From the NCBI RefSeq assembly GCF_039542385.1, contig NZ_BAABIA010000008.1, forward strand, positions 248,001-312,000: a stretch of DNA of 64,000 bases, in the 5' to 3' direction. The first letter of the stretch is position 1. Every line of letters begins with the position of its first letter. The stretch is from Prosthecobacter algae (lineage in GTDB: Bacteria > Verrucomicrobiota > Verrucomicrobiia > Verrucomicrobiales > Verrucomicrobiaceae). Shown piece by piece: positions 1 through 10,000 of the stretch. The notes under the pieces are model-generated. The model worked only from the letters and a program-made list of their open reading frames with translations, was not told where the DNA came from and did not search any database. The translations under genes and the position numbers were made by a program.

Positions 1-3000
1 CAGCAGACCGTGGATAACGCCCTCATCTTCGGTGCGCTCCAGGTGGTCAACTCCGGTTCCGTCCTTTCCCCGGAGATTAAGCCCGCGGTTCTGGAGAGCT
101 TCGAGCGGCGACGGGCCGCCCTGCCTGCATCACCGCCCAACAGCTATCTGGTGGACGTTGCGGCGACTCTTGGCTTCACCGAGCAACTGGAGCTGCTGAC
201 AAAAGCTGCCGCCACTCGGCAGCCCTCTGCACAGGTATCCCGCAGCAGCAGCAGCAATCCGTACTCGCGCCGTCAAAGCCAGACCCAGCAGGGCCCCTAT
301 GGCAAGCTGGACAAGCTGCTGGCCGATCAAAACCAGGCCGCCGTTTTTGCTGAATTCCAGCAGCAGGTGGGGCGCATCGGCGACCTGTGGTTTGGAGTGA
401 ACTGGGGCAATGCCGACAATGAACTGCAGGCCCTGCGCGGCGTACTGGATAAACGCCAGGCCACGGGCCGGCTGATGGAAGAGCTGAAGGCCGCGCCGAA
501 AACCGGCTGGCAAAACCTACAACGGGAAGCGGCCTTTTTTGAACTCATGGGCCATGACCAGACAGCGGTGGAAACCTATGAGGCCGCGCTGGCCCTGAGA
601 CCCCGGAATTGGGAAGTGCGTAGCAGGCTGGCACTGCTCCTGGCCCGCAAGGATGTGGAAAAGGCCCTGCCCCATCTGGCGGCCATTCCGCGCCTGGAGC
701 TGCGGCAGGCGCTGCAGCGGATCTGCCAGGAAATCAGCCCCCGGTCCTATTCCGGCCGGGTCTTCGAGCACCGTCTGGCGGTGATCCGACTGATGACAGC
801 CTATGTGGAGAAACATCTGGACCCCAAACGACGGCTGGATCCGGCCCTGATCAGCCAGTTCTCCCAGATGCCCAACTACATCCAGCAGGGTGAGTACAAT
901 GACCTCTCATTCCCCGCTTTGTATGAAACGAATCCGCCTCGCGAAGCCCTTTCCGATGCGGCCACAAAAGTCCGGGATCAACTGCGCAGCGCCCATGATG
1001 CCTTCTGCCTGGCGCTGATGAAGATTCCGATGCTGGCCCAAAGCGGATTTGGCCCCTACGCCGGCCTTGCGGAGAAAGACGGTCAACCGCCGGAAAAGCT
1101 GGAAACCCTGGCCCAGGAAATCCTGAACCGCCAGATCCTGGCGCGCCGCTATGCGCCAAACCTGGGCTACTGGTTTGGCCGGTCACCCTCTCGCTACGGC
1201 GGCCAGAGCAATCAAATCTCCATGCCCCAGCCAGAGGACATCCTGCTGCGAGTGCTTGTGGCCCGTAAGGAAGAGGCCAAGATCGAAACCGAACTCCTGC
1301 CACTGATCCGGAAAGCCAGCGGCCCAGCGGCTGAGAAGCAGATGAGGGCCTACACCCGCCTGCTGACCTGCCCTGAAGTCGAGTTTCTGGCCGCCGCCCG
1401 GATATGGAACCGCAGTCAGGAGGAAATTGGCTCAGTCAGCGGGTACCAGGAGATCACCCGTATCTGGGCAGAACGCCGCTTCAGCGCCCCTATTCATGAC
1501 ATCTACCTGGAGAAGCTGAAGAGCCGCAACTTCAACGTGAATATGCAGCAAATAGCCGGCTACATGCAGATTCTGGCCAAAGCCGGAAAGATGGACGCCG
1601 CCGCCACCTTCCTGAATCAAACACGCAACATCCTGTTAGGCAAAGAAGAGGAAGAGCGAAGGAAATCACTGGCCGAATTTGTGAGCATGCAGGATTCTCC
1701 CAACCGCCGGTACGGGATGTACAATCCCAACGCCGCAGCCACACGCTGGCAGATTTACCTCTCGCTGCTGAGCGAGGTGATCCGCCAGGGCCCCGCGCAT
1801 GTGGGCATCCGTCTCGCCAGGGAGGATGGCATGCTGGATGAACCTGGACTGTTTTCCCAGATCTGTGGCAATCTCTTTGATCAGGGCATCGTCCAAGGCC
1901 CGACCGCAGACCTCATCGCCGTACTGGACGATTTTCGGCTGCTGGCTCCCGCAAAAGATTTCAGACTCTGGTTCAGCCAAAAAGGGCAGAACTACACCGT
2001 CTTTCAGACCTTTCTCGGGCGAATGGACGACAACAGCTCCAATATCAAAAAAGCCAGAGATCTCCTCATCGAGGCCCTGCAAAAACGCCAGCCGCAGACC
2101 TTTGGCACGGATCTGGTGGTGACCCTGCTTTCCAATCAATCCAGCGCCATGGGCCCGCCCTTCAGTGAGTTCCTGAAACGGCGAGGCAAGGAACTGCCCA
2201 GCCTGTCCTCAACGGCCAAGCATGAGATGTCGGTCCTGATCAACCGAAACGGATACAACCTGATGCAGGCTCTGGACGCGGAGGCCCTGACGATGCTGGA
2301 ACCTCTGACCCAGGCCCAGCGGGAGCGGTCTGCGCAGATGGCGGAGGTGATCCTTGCCGCAACCACCTGGGAACAGGCCAAACTGGAGGAATACAACACG
2401 GATGAAAGGCTGGTTCAAATCATCCGCGATGTGGCTGCAACGGATCCAGACAAGGCCGCACGGGTGCTGAAACACTCCGTGGGCCTGCTAAAACAAACTC
2501 CCGCGCAGTTGCAGAGCAACTCAGCGAACGGCGGCCCCGTCTTTGATCTGCTGGTCCAGATGGGCCAGGTGCCAAAGCTGATGAACATCACGCTGGAGCT
2601 GGCGCAGAAGGAGGGGCTGAGCTCCACCTGGACGAGCCGTTACACATACGGCATGGAAGAGGGCAACGCCCTCAACCAGCCGCAGCATGTGCTGGCCATG
2701 TTCCAGGACACTCCCTTTGTGGCGGAGGCGAAGGACTTCCGCGGCCTCATCATTCCAGGGCGTTCGGAGGGTTCCGCGCTGGTGCGCATGTGCGGCATCT
2801 TGCGCAGCAGCAGCTACCGGCTCTCGGCCGCCGCCCTGACGAAGGACCTGCAAGACCGCAACCCGAAAACCTTCGGCGTGCGGCTGACGCTGGCGTTGCT
2901 CGACAACGCTCCCAAAGCCCTTGAAACATTCCTGATCTCCGAAACCGAAGCCCTGGGCCAACTCCCCGGGGCTGAAGCCAGCGGCCTGCTGGTGGCCCTG

Positions 3001-6000
3001 GGTGCGCGCGACAGCATGTATCGTATGCCGCACCGGTTGACAGAGTCTTTGCAAATGGCGCTGGCACCGCTATTCGAAGCCCAGGCGGAGGATGACAAGG
3101 CCGTGATGGAAGCCTTCCTCGAAGTCCCCTCGTTGCAGGCAGGTGGCCGTGCTCACGGTGAAAGTGAAGAGCTTGCTGCGAAGCTCCGCCGTTACGTTCG
3201 CCGCCACCCCAAGGAGGCGCTGCCGATCTTCGAAAAACTGACGCTCCTGTTTGCGGCTGAGTCACGCAGCCAGCACAGCCTCGCCCACACACCGCTGGCC
3301 TACTGGCTGCGCCAGTGCGCCCAGATCCCGGAGCTGTTCGGGACGGCCATGCAGCGGGCGGAAACCGAGGGGCTGACGGAAGAACGCGACTGGTTGAACA
3401 GCCTCTACGGCGGCCTGAATGAAGGCCAGCAGTTGCAGGATGCGGCCAGCCTGGTCACCCTGTTGAAAGGCTCGCCATTCCTGGGCCAGTCGAAGGACTT
3501 CCGGGCCTACCCCATGACCGGCTCCAGCGAGGGTTCCATCCTTGGCTATGTCGTGGCACAAGTGCAGAGGAAAAAGGAGCTCCGCGAGGCTGTGCTGAAG
3601 GGCCTGCAGGACTTCCCGGACACCTTTGGCCATGCTCTCCTACGCAGCCTGCTGCATGAGCAGCCACGCGTGGCCCTGCTGGAATTTTTGAAGGAACACC
3701 AAGAGGACGTTGCAGGGATGACCCCTGAAACCCGTCAGGGCTTTGACATGCTGATCGAGACAGAGATGAGTCCCCTCATTGTCTATGACCAAGACATCCC
3801 GATCCTGAAGGAACTGCTGAAAAAGCAAAAACAAAAGGCGGAGGATACCCGCAAGACTCTGCTGACCCTCACGGACGGTCAGGCCATCCAGGACAGAAGT
3901 GGCAACAATCTGTTGGCCATGGATCTAGCCCTAGTGGCCCAGCATGATCCCAAAGGTGCCCAGGAGGTTTTCCAACATGTGGTTAGCGTCATTGCCACGA
4001 CGGAACCTGATGTGCGGCACCTAATGGACGCTCGCTACTCCAAAATGGGCGCTTTTCTCCAGAGTCTCAAACTCGATCCAGGGCTGTGGCCGATGATGTC
4101 CAAAGAGGCCCGGTCGCGGCGCTACCGTAACCAGCCCGAGTGGAGCCAGTGGGCCTACTGCGGCAGCTACATGGATAAGCACGAAACGGATACAGCCAGC
4201 CTCAAGGATGCCTTCATCCGCTCCGGTCTGCTGAATGAAGCGAGTTCGTTTGATCCTTTGCCTGGGCTAGGCGGGCCTACTTATTCCAGCCTTCTGCACT
4301 ACCTGTCCGCGAGGCTCTACCAGTTCAAAACAAGAGCAGAATTGGAGAACCTCCTGAAATCGGAAAAGCAGCGTACCTTTGGCGTAGATTTACTGAGCAC
4401 GCTGGTGGCTCTGAACCGCGACCAGGCCCTGAATGACTTTGCCATCCGGCGTGGTGCGGAACTGGCCCAGATGCCGGAAGAAACGCAGGCCCTGATCCTG
4501 GCTGCCGTGGAAAACCACTGGACGTCGCTGAAGTATCCAGAAGAACTACCCGGTGAATTGCAGAAGGTGCTGCAGCGCATCCAAGAGAGCCGACGGAAAG
4601 AAGAGGATGTTTTCATGGAGTCCCTGCTGAAGGCCACCTCCCTGCGAGATCTGAAACTGTCAGATTCCAACCTCACGGACCCCAGCAAGAAGCTGATCCT
4701 AAAGCTGCTGAAAGAGAAGAACCTGACGCAGGCAGTCCGGGTGTTTGAAAAGACCTGCCAGCTCATCGAGACATGGAAGGATGGCGACGCACCCGAGTCC
4801 TACCAACAGAGGTCTAGACGATTGGCACGGCCGATGTCCAGATCCGCCTTTTTGTTAGACTGTGTCAACGCAAGAGAGTCGTCAGCCGTTGCCTTTGCCA
4901 TCAGGATTCTCAACGCAGACCAGACCGGCCAGTTCCATGGCGATGCATGGATCTATGACTACGGCTGGGGCCAACAGATGCTACAGTCCTGGCATGAACT
5001 CGGCGGCAGGGCAGCCCCTGTCAGCAGTCTAGAGGCCCTGATGGAAGAACTGAATGAGCAGTTAAAAGGCGAGCCCCTGGCCCTGATGACCTTGGTCTTT
5101 CACAACTGGATGCCACGCCTGGGAAGACCAGACATCCAGGCCTTTCTGCAATGGACGGAAAAGCTGCCCAAAGACCATCCCTGCCATGTCTTGGCAAAGG
5201 AACTACAAACGGCCGCCCGGCTGTATCTGGAAGCATTCCCGGAGGGCGTGGGTCCCTCCGGAACCTGTGCCATTCGCGGCCATGCTTCTCATGCCCAGCT
5301 CTGGCAACACTACGTGGCAACCCTGACAAATGAGAAGCTGAATCCCCGACTGCGCCTGGCCCTGGGTAACCATCTTTGCTACAAATATCCGTGGGCCGTC
5401 CCGGCAGATATTGTGATGCCCTTGACAAGGCTGGCAGCAGTGGAGAATCGCGACCAAAACATCGTCAAAGCCTTCACCCTGGCCACGGTGATGCGCTGCT
5501 TCAACCAACTGCCGATGACTCCGGAATGGCGGTCCACGGCTGAGATCCTGTGGGAAGGCTGGATGAAAAGACAAGGTAAACGTCAGGTGTCTCTGTACGA
5601 CAATGAGACATCCAACCCTGTCCTGGGCCACACCTTTGCCCTGCTGCAACTGGCAGGCAGGCTGAAGAAGGATGAGTGGATTGACACCCTGCTGAACGTA
5701 CAGGCCCCCGGCCTACAGCAGTATCGTTCCATCGTGGCCATTCTGGTGGATGCGGGCCACCCGGAAAAGGCCGCTTCATTGCTGAAGGCCAATCATGCCC
5801 GCATGTATGCCTGGCAGTCGGGCATTTACACCTGGCACCCGGACATGCGCAAAAACCTGCCCGCCTTTCAAAAGGCCTGCGCGGACCCTGGGCTGGCACT
5901 GCTGGGCGAGATGATCGTCCTGCAGGCCAGCGATCCGCACCCCGCCTTGCTGCGTGCCTTTAAGAACAAAGAAACACTGTCCCAGCGCATCGCTACGCTA

Positions 6001-7059
6001 GCACCAAAGATCCTGAAAACGACTTTCTCCGATGAGTCCACGCGGATGCATGCCGTCAGCATCGTCGCGAACTATGCGCCTCTGGCCGCACTGGACCTGC
6101 TGGGAGACTATTGCGACCAAGAGGCCCAGAAGATCTCCATCGACAACCTCATCTCGATGCAGGATTCAGGCGAGCGGGCGATGAAGGAATACATCCTCTC
6201 GGTCCACTTCATCAAGCAGGCGCTGGCAGGCAAGACGGAGAGGTGGCTGAAGGCCATCGAGACACTGGCACACCCCAGCACAATCGGAGATTACACCCCC
6301 CGTAGCTGCCTCGCGGACCTGATACGGTACCCCGCTGACATGATCACAGCCCTGTGGGAACGAGGTGAAGCCAGGGAGGCGAAAACGTGGCTGCCGATCC
6401 TGGAAAAAATCATCGCCCTCTGCGAATCCCATGCTGGCCGGCATACGACTGTGGCGGTGAGCCATGCCTATGTGCTGGCCACCCAGACTGAAGGTGGGCT
6501 GGAAGCCTGGAAAAAGAAACGATCCCCGGCGGAGCTGAAGCTCTGTGAACGGAGCCTTGAATACCTGGACATTGTCTATGAAACGGCAGCCACATTTGTG
6601 GGTGCCCCCGACAGCAAAAAGAGAATGACCGACGAGCAGCGCCTGCGCATCGTCCTGGATCTGCTGGCCGATAACCGCAGAGGCAACTCGTATGCCATTT
6701 TCTCAAAGCTGAAGGACAAGCATCGGCTGCTGACGATGGAGGAAATGCTGGCCAAAGCCGAGATGATCCAAACTTTCGACAACCCCAATGGGGCGAGGAC
6801 TTTCCAGATTATCGAATGCGCCGTGAATGAAGGTCTGGGTGCCCACGCGCTGCCTTTATTTGACCTCATGCTGACCAAAAAAGACCCGAAGGGCATGGAC
6901 AAATATGTCGTCGGTCTTCGCAAGGCCGCCCTGCTGATCAGGCTCGGCAAAAAGGCCGAAGCGGCCTCCGTGCTGGCGGAAATCAGTCAGACGAAGCCAA
7001 AGCCCTACCTGCAAAAGGAACTGGACAACCTGAACAAGATTCTCGAGACCGCCCAATGA
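1..7059 (+). CDS. giant TPR/helical-repeat protein, 5' end outside window
   Basis: The frame is open from base 1. A GTG at 10 would give 2349 residues, but nothing marks it as a start, so the gene probably begins before the window. The protein is almost wholly helical. A TPR-like motif lies near residues 185-215 (numbered from the GTG), and the last 60 residues again look like TPR helices. Four successive blocks carry a T-F-G motif at about residues 697, 954, 1205 and 1456, a period of about 251 residues. The flanking text is similar: a K-D-F/S-F stretch upstream and an acidic 'lxxLPxxxxxxL' helix downstream. No catalytic motif or clear membrane segment is visible. Its stop lies 8 bp from the stop of the convergent DUF3686 ATPase. 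A scaffold or protein-binding role is inferred from the repeats; no specific function is recognised. Confidence 0.85.
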   Translation, partial: QQTVDNALIFGALQVVNSGSVLSPEIKPAVLESFERRRAALPASPPNSYLVDVAATLGFTEQLELLTKAAATRQPSAQVSRSSSSNPYSRRQSQTQQGPYGKLDKLLADQNQAAVFAEFQQQVGRIGDLWFGVNWGNADNELQALRGVLDKRQATGRLMEELKAAPKTGWQNLQREAAFFELMGHDQTAVETYEAALALRPRNWEVRSRLALLLARKDVEKALPHLAAIPRLELRQALQRICQEISPRSYSGRVFEHRLAVIRLMTAYVEKHLDPKRRLDPALISQFSQMPNYIQQGEYNDLSFPALYETNPPREALSDAATKVRDQLRSAHDAFCLALMKIPMLAQSGFGPYAGLAEKDGQPPEKLETLAQEILNRQILARRYAPNLGYWFGRSPSRYGGQSNQISMPQPEDILLRVLVARKEEAKIETELLPLIRKASGPAAEKQMRAYTRLLTCPEVEFLAAARIWNRSQEEIGSVSGYQEITRIWAERRFSAPIHDIYLEKLKSRNFNVNMQQIAGYMQILAKAGKMDAAATFLNQTRNILLGKEEEERRKSLAEFVSMQDSPNRRYGMYNPNAAATRWQIYLSLLSEVIRQGPAHVGIRLAREDGMLDEPGLFSQICGNLFDQGIVQGPTADLIAVLDDFRLLAPAKDFRLWFSQKGQNYTVFQTFLGRMDDNSSNIKKARDLLIEALQKRQPQTFGTDLVVTLLSNQSSAMGPPFSEFLKRRGKELPSLSSTAKHEMSVLINRNGYNLMQALDAEALTMLEPLTQAQRERSAQMAEVILAATTWEQAKLEEYNTDERLVQIIRDVAATDPDKAARVLKHSVGLLKQTPAQLQSNSANGGPVFDLLVQMGQVPKLMNITLELAQKEGLSSTWTSRYTYGMEEGNALNQPQHVLAMFQDTPFVAEAKDFRGLIIPGRSEGSALVRMCGILRSSSYRLSAAALTKDLQDRNPKTFGVRLTLALLDNAPKALETFLISETEALGQLPGAEASGLLVALGARDSMYRMPHRLTESLQMALAPLFEAQAEDDKAVMEAFLEVPSLQAGGRAHGESEELAAKLRRYVRRHPKEALPIFEKLTLLFAAESRSQHSLAHTPLAYWLRQCAQIPELFGTAMQRAETEGLTEERDWLNSLYGGLNEGQQLQDAASLVTLLKGSPFLGQSKDFRAYPMTGSSEGSILGYVVAQVQRKKELREAVLKGLQDFPDTFGHALLRSLLHEQPRVALLEFLKEHQEDVAGMTPETRQGFDMLIETEMSPLIVYDQDIPILKELLKKQKQKAEDTRKTLLTLTDGQAIQDRSGNNLLAMDLALVAQHDPKGAQEVFQHVVSVIATTEPDVRHLMDARYSKMGAFLQSLKLDPGLWPMMSKEARSRRYRNQPEWSQWAYCGSYMDKHETDTASLKDAFIRSGLLNEASSFDPLPGLGGPTYSSLLHYLSARLYQFKTRAELENLLKSEKQRTFGVDLLSTLVALNRDQALNDFAIRRGAELAQMPEETQALILAAVENHWTSLKYPEELPGELQKVLQRIQESRRKEEDVFMESLLKATSLRDLKLSDSNLTDPSKKLILKLLKEKNLTQAVRVFEKTCQLIETWKDGDAPESYQQRSRRLARPMSRSAFLLDCVNARESSAVAFAIRILNADQTGQFHGDAWIYDYGWGQQMLQSWHELGGRAAPVSSLEALMEELNEQLKGEPLALMTLVFHNWMPRLGRPDIQAFLQWTEKLPKDHPCHVLAKELQTAARLYLEAFPEGVGPSGTCAIRGHASHAQLWQHYVATLTNEKLNPRLRLALGNHLCYKYPWAVPADIVMPLTRLAAVENRDQNIVKAFTLATVMRCFNQLPMTPEWRSTAEILWEGWMKRQGKRQVSLYDNETSNPVLGHTFALLQLAGRLKKDEWIDTLLNVQAPGLQQYRSIVAILVDAGHPEKAASLLKANHARMYAWQSGIYTWHPDMRKNLPAFQKACADPGLALLGEMIVLQASDPHPALLRAFKNKETLSQRIATLAPKILKTTFSDESTRMHAVSIVANYAPLAALDLLGDYCDQEAQKISIDNLISMQDSGERAMKEYILSVHFIKQALAGKTERWLKAIETLAHPSTIGDYTPRSCLADLIRYPADMITALWERGEAREAKTWLPILEKIIALCESHAGRHTTVAVSHAYVLATQTEGGLEAWKKKRSPAELKLCERSLEYLDIVYETAATFVGAPDSKKRMTDEQRLRIVLDLLADNRRGNSYAIFSKLKDKHRLLTMEEMLAKAEMIQTFDNPNGARTFQIIECAVNEGLGAHALPLFDLMLTKKDPKGMDKYVVGLRKAALLIRLGKKAEAASVLAEISQTKPKPYLQKELDNLNKILETAQ

Positions 7060-7067
7060 CCTCGTGA

Positions 7068-10000
7068 TTATTCTTCTTGTGTGACACGGCTCTGTACATC
7101 CACGGGGGAGTCTTGTTCATCCTGTTTTTCGACAGGCTGAACTTTGATCTCCACGGTGACGGGCACGGCCCGCAGGCCTTCGATGATCCTTTGCAGACGC
7201 TCGATGGAGATGTCTGAAAGCGTGGGATTTACCACTGCCTGCTCGATCTTTTCCAACCCGGCCGTGAAAGCTCTCATCTGCCCCGTGATGCGGCTAACGG
7301 GATCGTTTTCCCCGCCGCCACCCGCCAGGAGATTGCGGCCAAAGGTGCGCTTGATCTCGGTCCAGCGCGCTTGGTCGGCCTCGCTGGCCAGGGCGTTGAT
7401 TTCTCGCCATTTCAGCAGGTTCGCCTCGGCGGACTGGCTAAGCGTTTGGGACTCACCGCGGTAGTGATCTTCGATGAGAGACTGAACCTCAGCCGATGTC
7501 ATGAGGGGTTGGATCTTCTCGGAGATCTTGTTCATGTTGCGGTAGCTGCCCTGGAGCTTGAAGGGCGGCTCCGTGCGGTAGGCATCTTCCATGGCGGCAC
7601 TGCGGATGTACTCCTGATTCACGCGCAGGATGACCTCGCGGACCTTCAGCAGCTTTTCCATGACCGCCACACAGTCATTGATGTCTTCGGCGCTTTGATT
7701 GCCCTCAAACTCGATGCCCTCACGATTGCCCGTCATGGCGATCTTCAGCACCGCCAGCGCATCCTTGTGGCTGCGGGCCGCCACGCGTGCCAGGGCCGGA
7801 TTGCTGGTGAGTGAGTTCTCAATGTAGCTGTCTTTAAAGGCCGCTTCATGACCGCCGAGGATGTCGCCCAGATTGTAGGTATCGGCACGGTTGGCCAGCA
7901 TGTCAGGCACTTGAAATTTACCGCCGACTTCGGTGTAGGGATTCCCAGCCATGACGACGGCCACCTTGCGACCACGCAGATCGTAGGTCTTGGCCTGGCC
8001 CTGGAAGACGCCTTCGATCTTGCGCGTGCCATCGCAGAGCGAGATGAACTTTTGCAGGAACTCGGGGTTCGTGTGCTGGATGTCATCCAGGTAGATCATC
8101 ACGTTGTCCCCCATCTCAAGAGAGAGGTTCAGCTTCTCAACCTCCTCACGGGCACTGGCATTCGGAGCTTCCGCAGGGTCCAGAGAAGTCACCTTGTGAC
8201 CGATGGCAGGACCATTGATTTTGACCAAGGTGATGCCCAGTCGGCTAGCCACATACTCCATGAGGGTGGTCTTGCCATAACCCGGTGGTGAGATGAGCAG
8301 CAGCAGGCCCATGCGGTCTGTGCGCGTATCATTCCCCACGGCCCCAATCTGCTTGGCCAAGTTCGCCCCAATGATGGGGAGGTAAACCTGATCAATGAGG
8401 CGGTTGCGCACAAAGGAACTGAGCACCCCGGCCTTGAACTGATCCAGCCGCAGCTCGTTGCGGCGTTGCTGGGCGAGATCGTGCTTCAGCTTTTGAAAGC
8501 GCTCGTAGTCTGGAACGATGCTTTGATCATAACGCTGAAGGCGGGCGATGAATTCGTGGTAGTCGAGCTCCAACTTCGCCTCCTGGATGCGTGGATGCGT
8601 GCCGGTAAAACCGGTGAGCGTGGCGCGTGAAGCCGCTGAGGCAGGCAGGGCGGCGGGAGGCTGATCCTTCAGCACCAGCAGCGCAGCGGCCTCCACCAAC
8701 AGACCAAAGTCCGTGGTGGAATGCAGCGCGCGCAGCCAGTCGAGTGCGATCTCAAAGGCCAGCCACGGCTGGGCGGTCAACGCTTCCAAACTGGCGTCAA
8801 AGTCATGAGCTGCGCGTTTGACCGTGAGCTCTTTGCGGAAGGAACGCATGAGCTCCACCGCAGTACTGGAGCGTGTGACCGGCAGCGCGGGATGTTTGCT
8901 GGAAAGATGCTGCAGCTCATCCGTGAGGCAGGCAGCGACAGCCGTGTGGAGAGATGGTGAGGAAGTATCGCCAAGCTCATGGATGCCCGTGAGGCGATTG
9001 CACTCCGTGGCGACACGGGCCGCGAGGGCCTCATTCACCTCCACCGTTGCATGGCCTAACAAATCACGCATTCTCCCCTTTGCCATCATGCGGGCAGCCA
9101 GGGCCTGTTTTTCAGCAGAGTCTTCCCAGCCATGCCAGACCAGCAGGGCCAGCCCTCTCACCTGAGGGGAATGTTTTAGCAAACCCAGAGCAGCCTGCAT
9201 TTCTAAGAGAGGCTGTAGGATCAGCGCTGCATCATGGTCATGTACGCCTTTGGTGTAACCTTCATGGTAACGCGGGGCCATGAAGTCAGGCACCGCCTGG
9301 GGTGAAAAGGGAGTGCCGGATTGCAGGAACTTCCAGGCTAGATATTCCGCCCGGTAAACAGAATCGTTTTCAGAAACCACCGCCTGGTTCCACACATGCC
9401 GCAGCGCCTCCAATTCAGGATGCGTGACAGCTTCAAAATACCGGGTGCCTGTGAGGTGGAAGACCAGGCCTTCCTCACGCGGCAAAATCGTAAGCTCTAG
9501 CGGCTGGCGATTGACGCTGAACTTGTGCTTGCCGAGCTGGATCAAATCACCGCCATCCACAAACAGCTCCGCCTTGTCGCGGATCTGTTTCAGCGAGTCT
9601 TGCTGGAGGGTTTTAAGCTTCGTCTGAAGTTCGTCTGCGCGAACGCTATCGCCCATCTTGCGCAGGTCTTCGATGAGGTCGCGCAGCTTGGCCACCATGG
9701 CATCGCCCGCGATCCAGGAATGCACTTCCTCCGGCTTGGCAAAGGCAGCCAGACGATTGCGCACGCTGGTAAGGATGCGATCTGCTGACTGGCCTAACGA
9801 CTGCGCACGGCGGTTGCGTGCCTCCACCAAAGACAAGCGGCGAGACTCGAAGGCGCTGTTGATCTCATCACGCTTGGTGGTGAGCTCGGCTGCGTATTCA
9901 TCGAAGTCCGAAAAGCGGCTTTCCAACTCCTCAATCTGAACCATCACACGGGTCAGAGATTCATCGCACTTCTCCGGCGTGGTTGCGACTTCGAGGAAGT

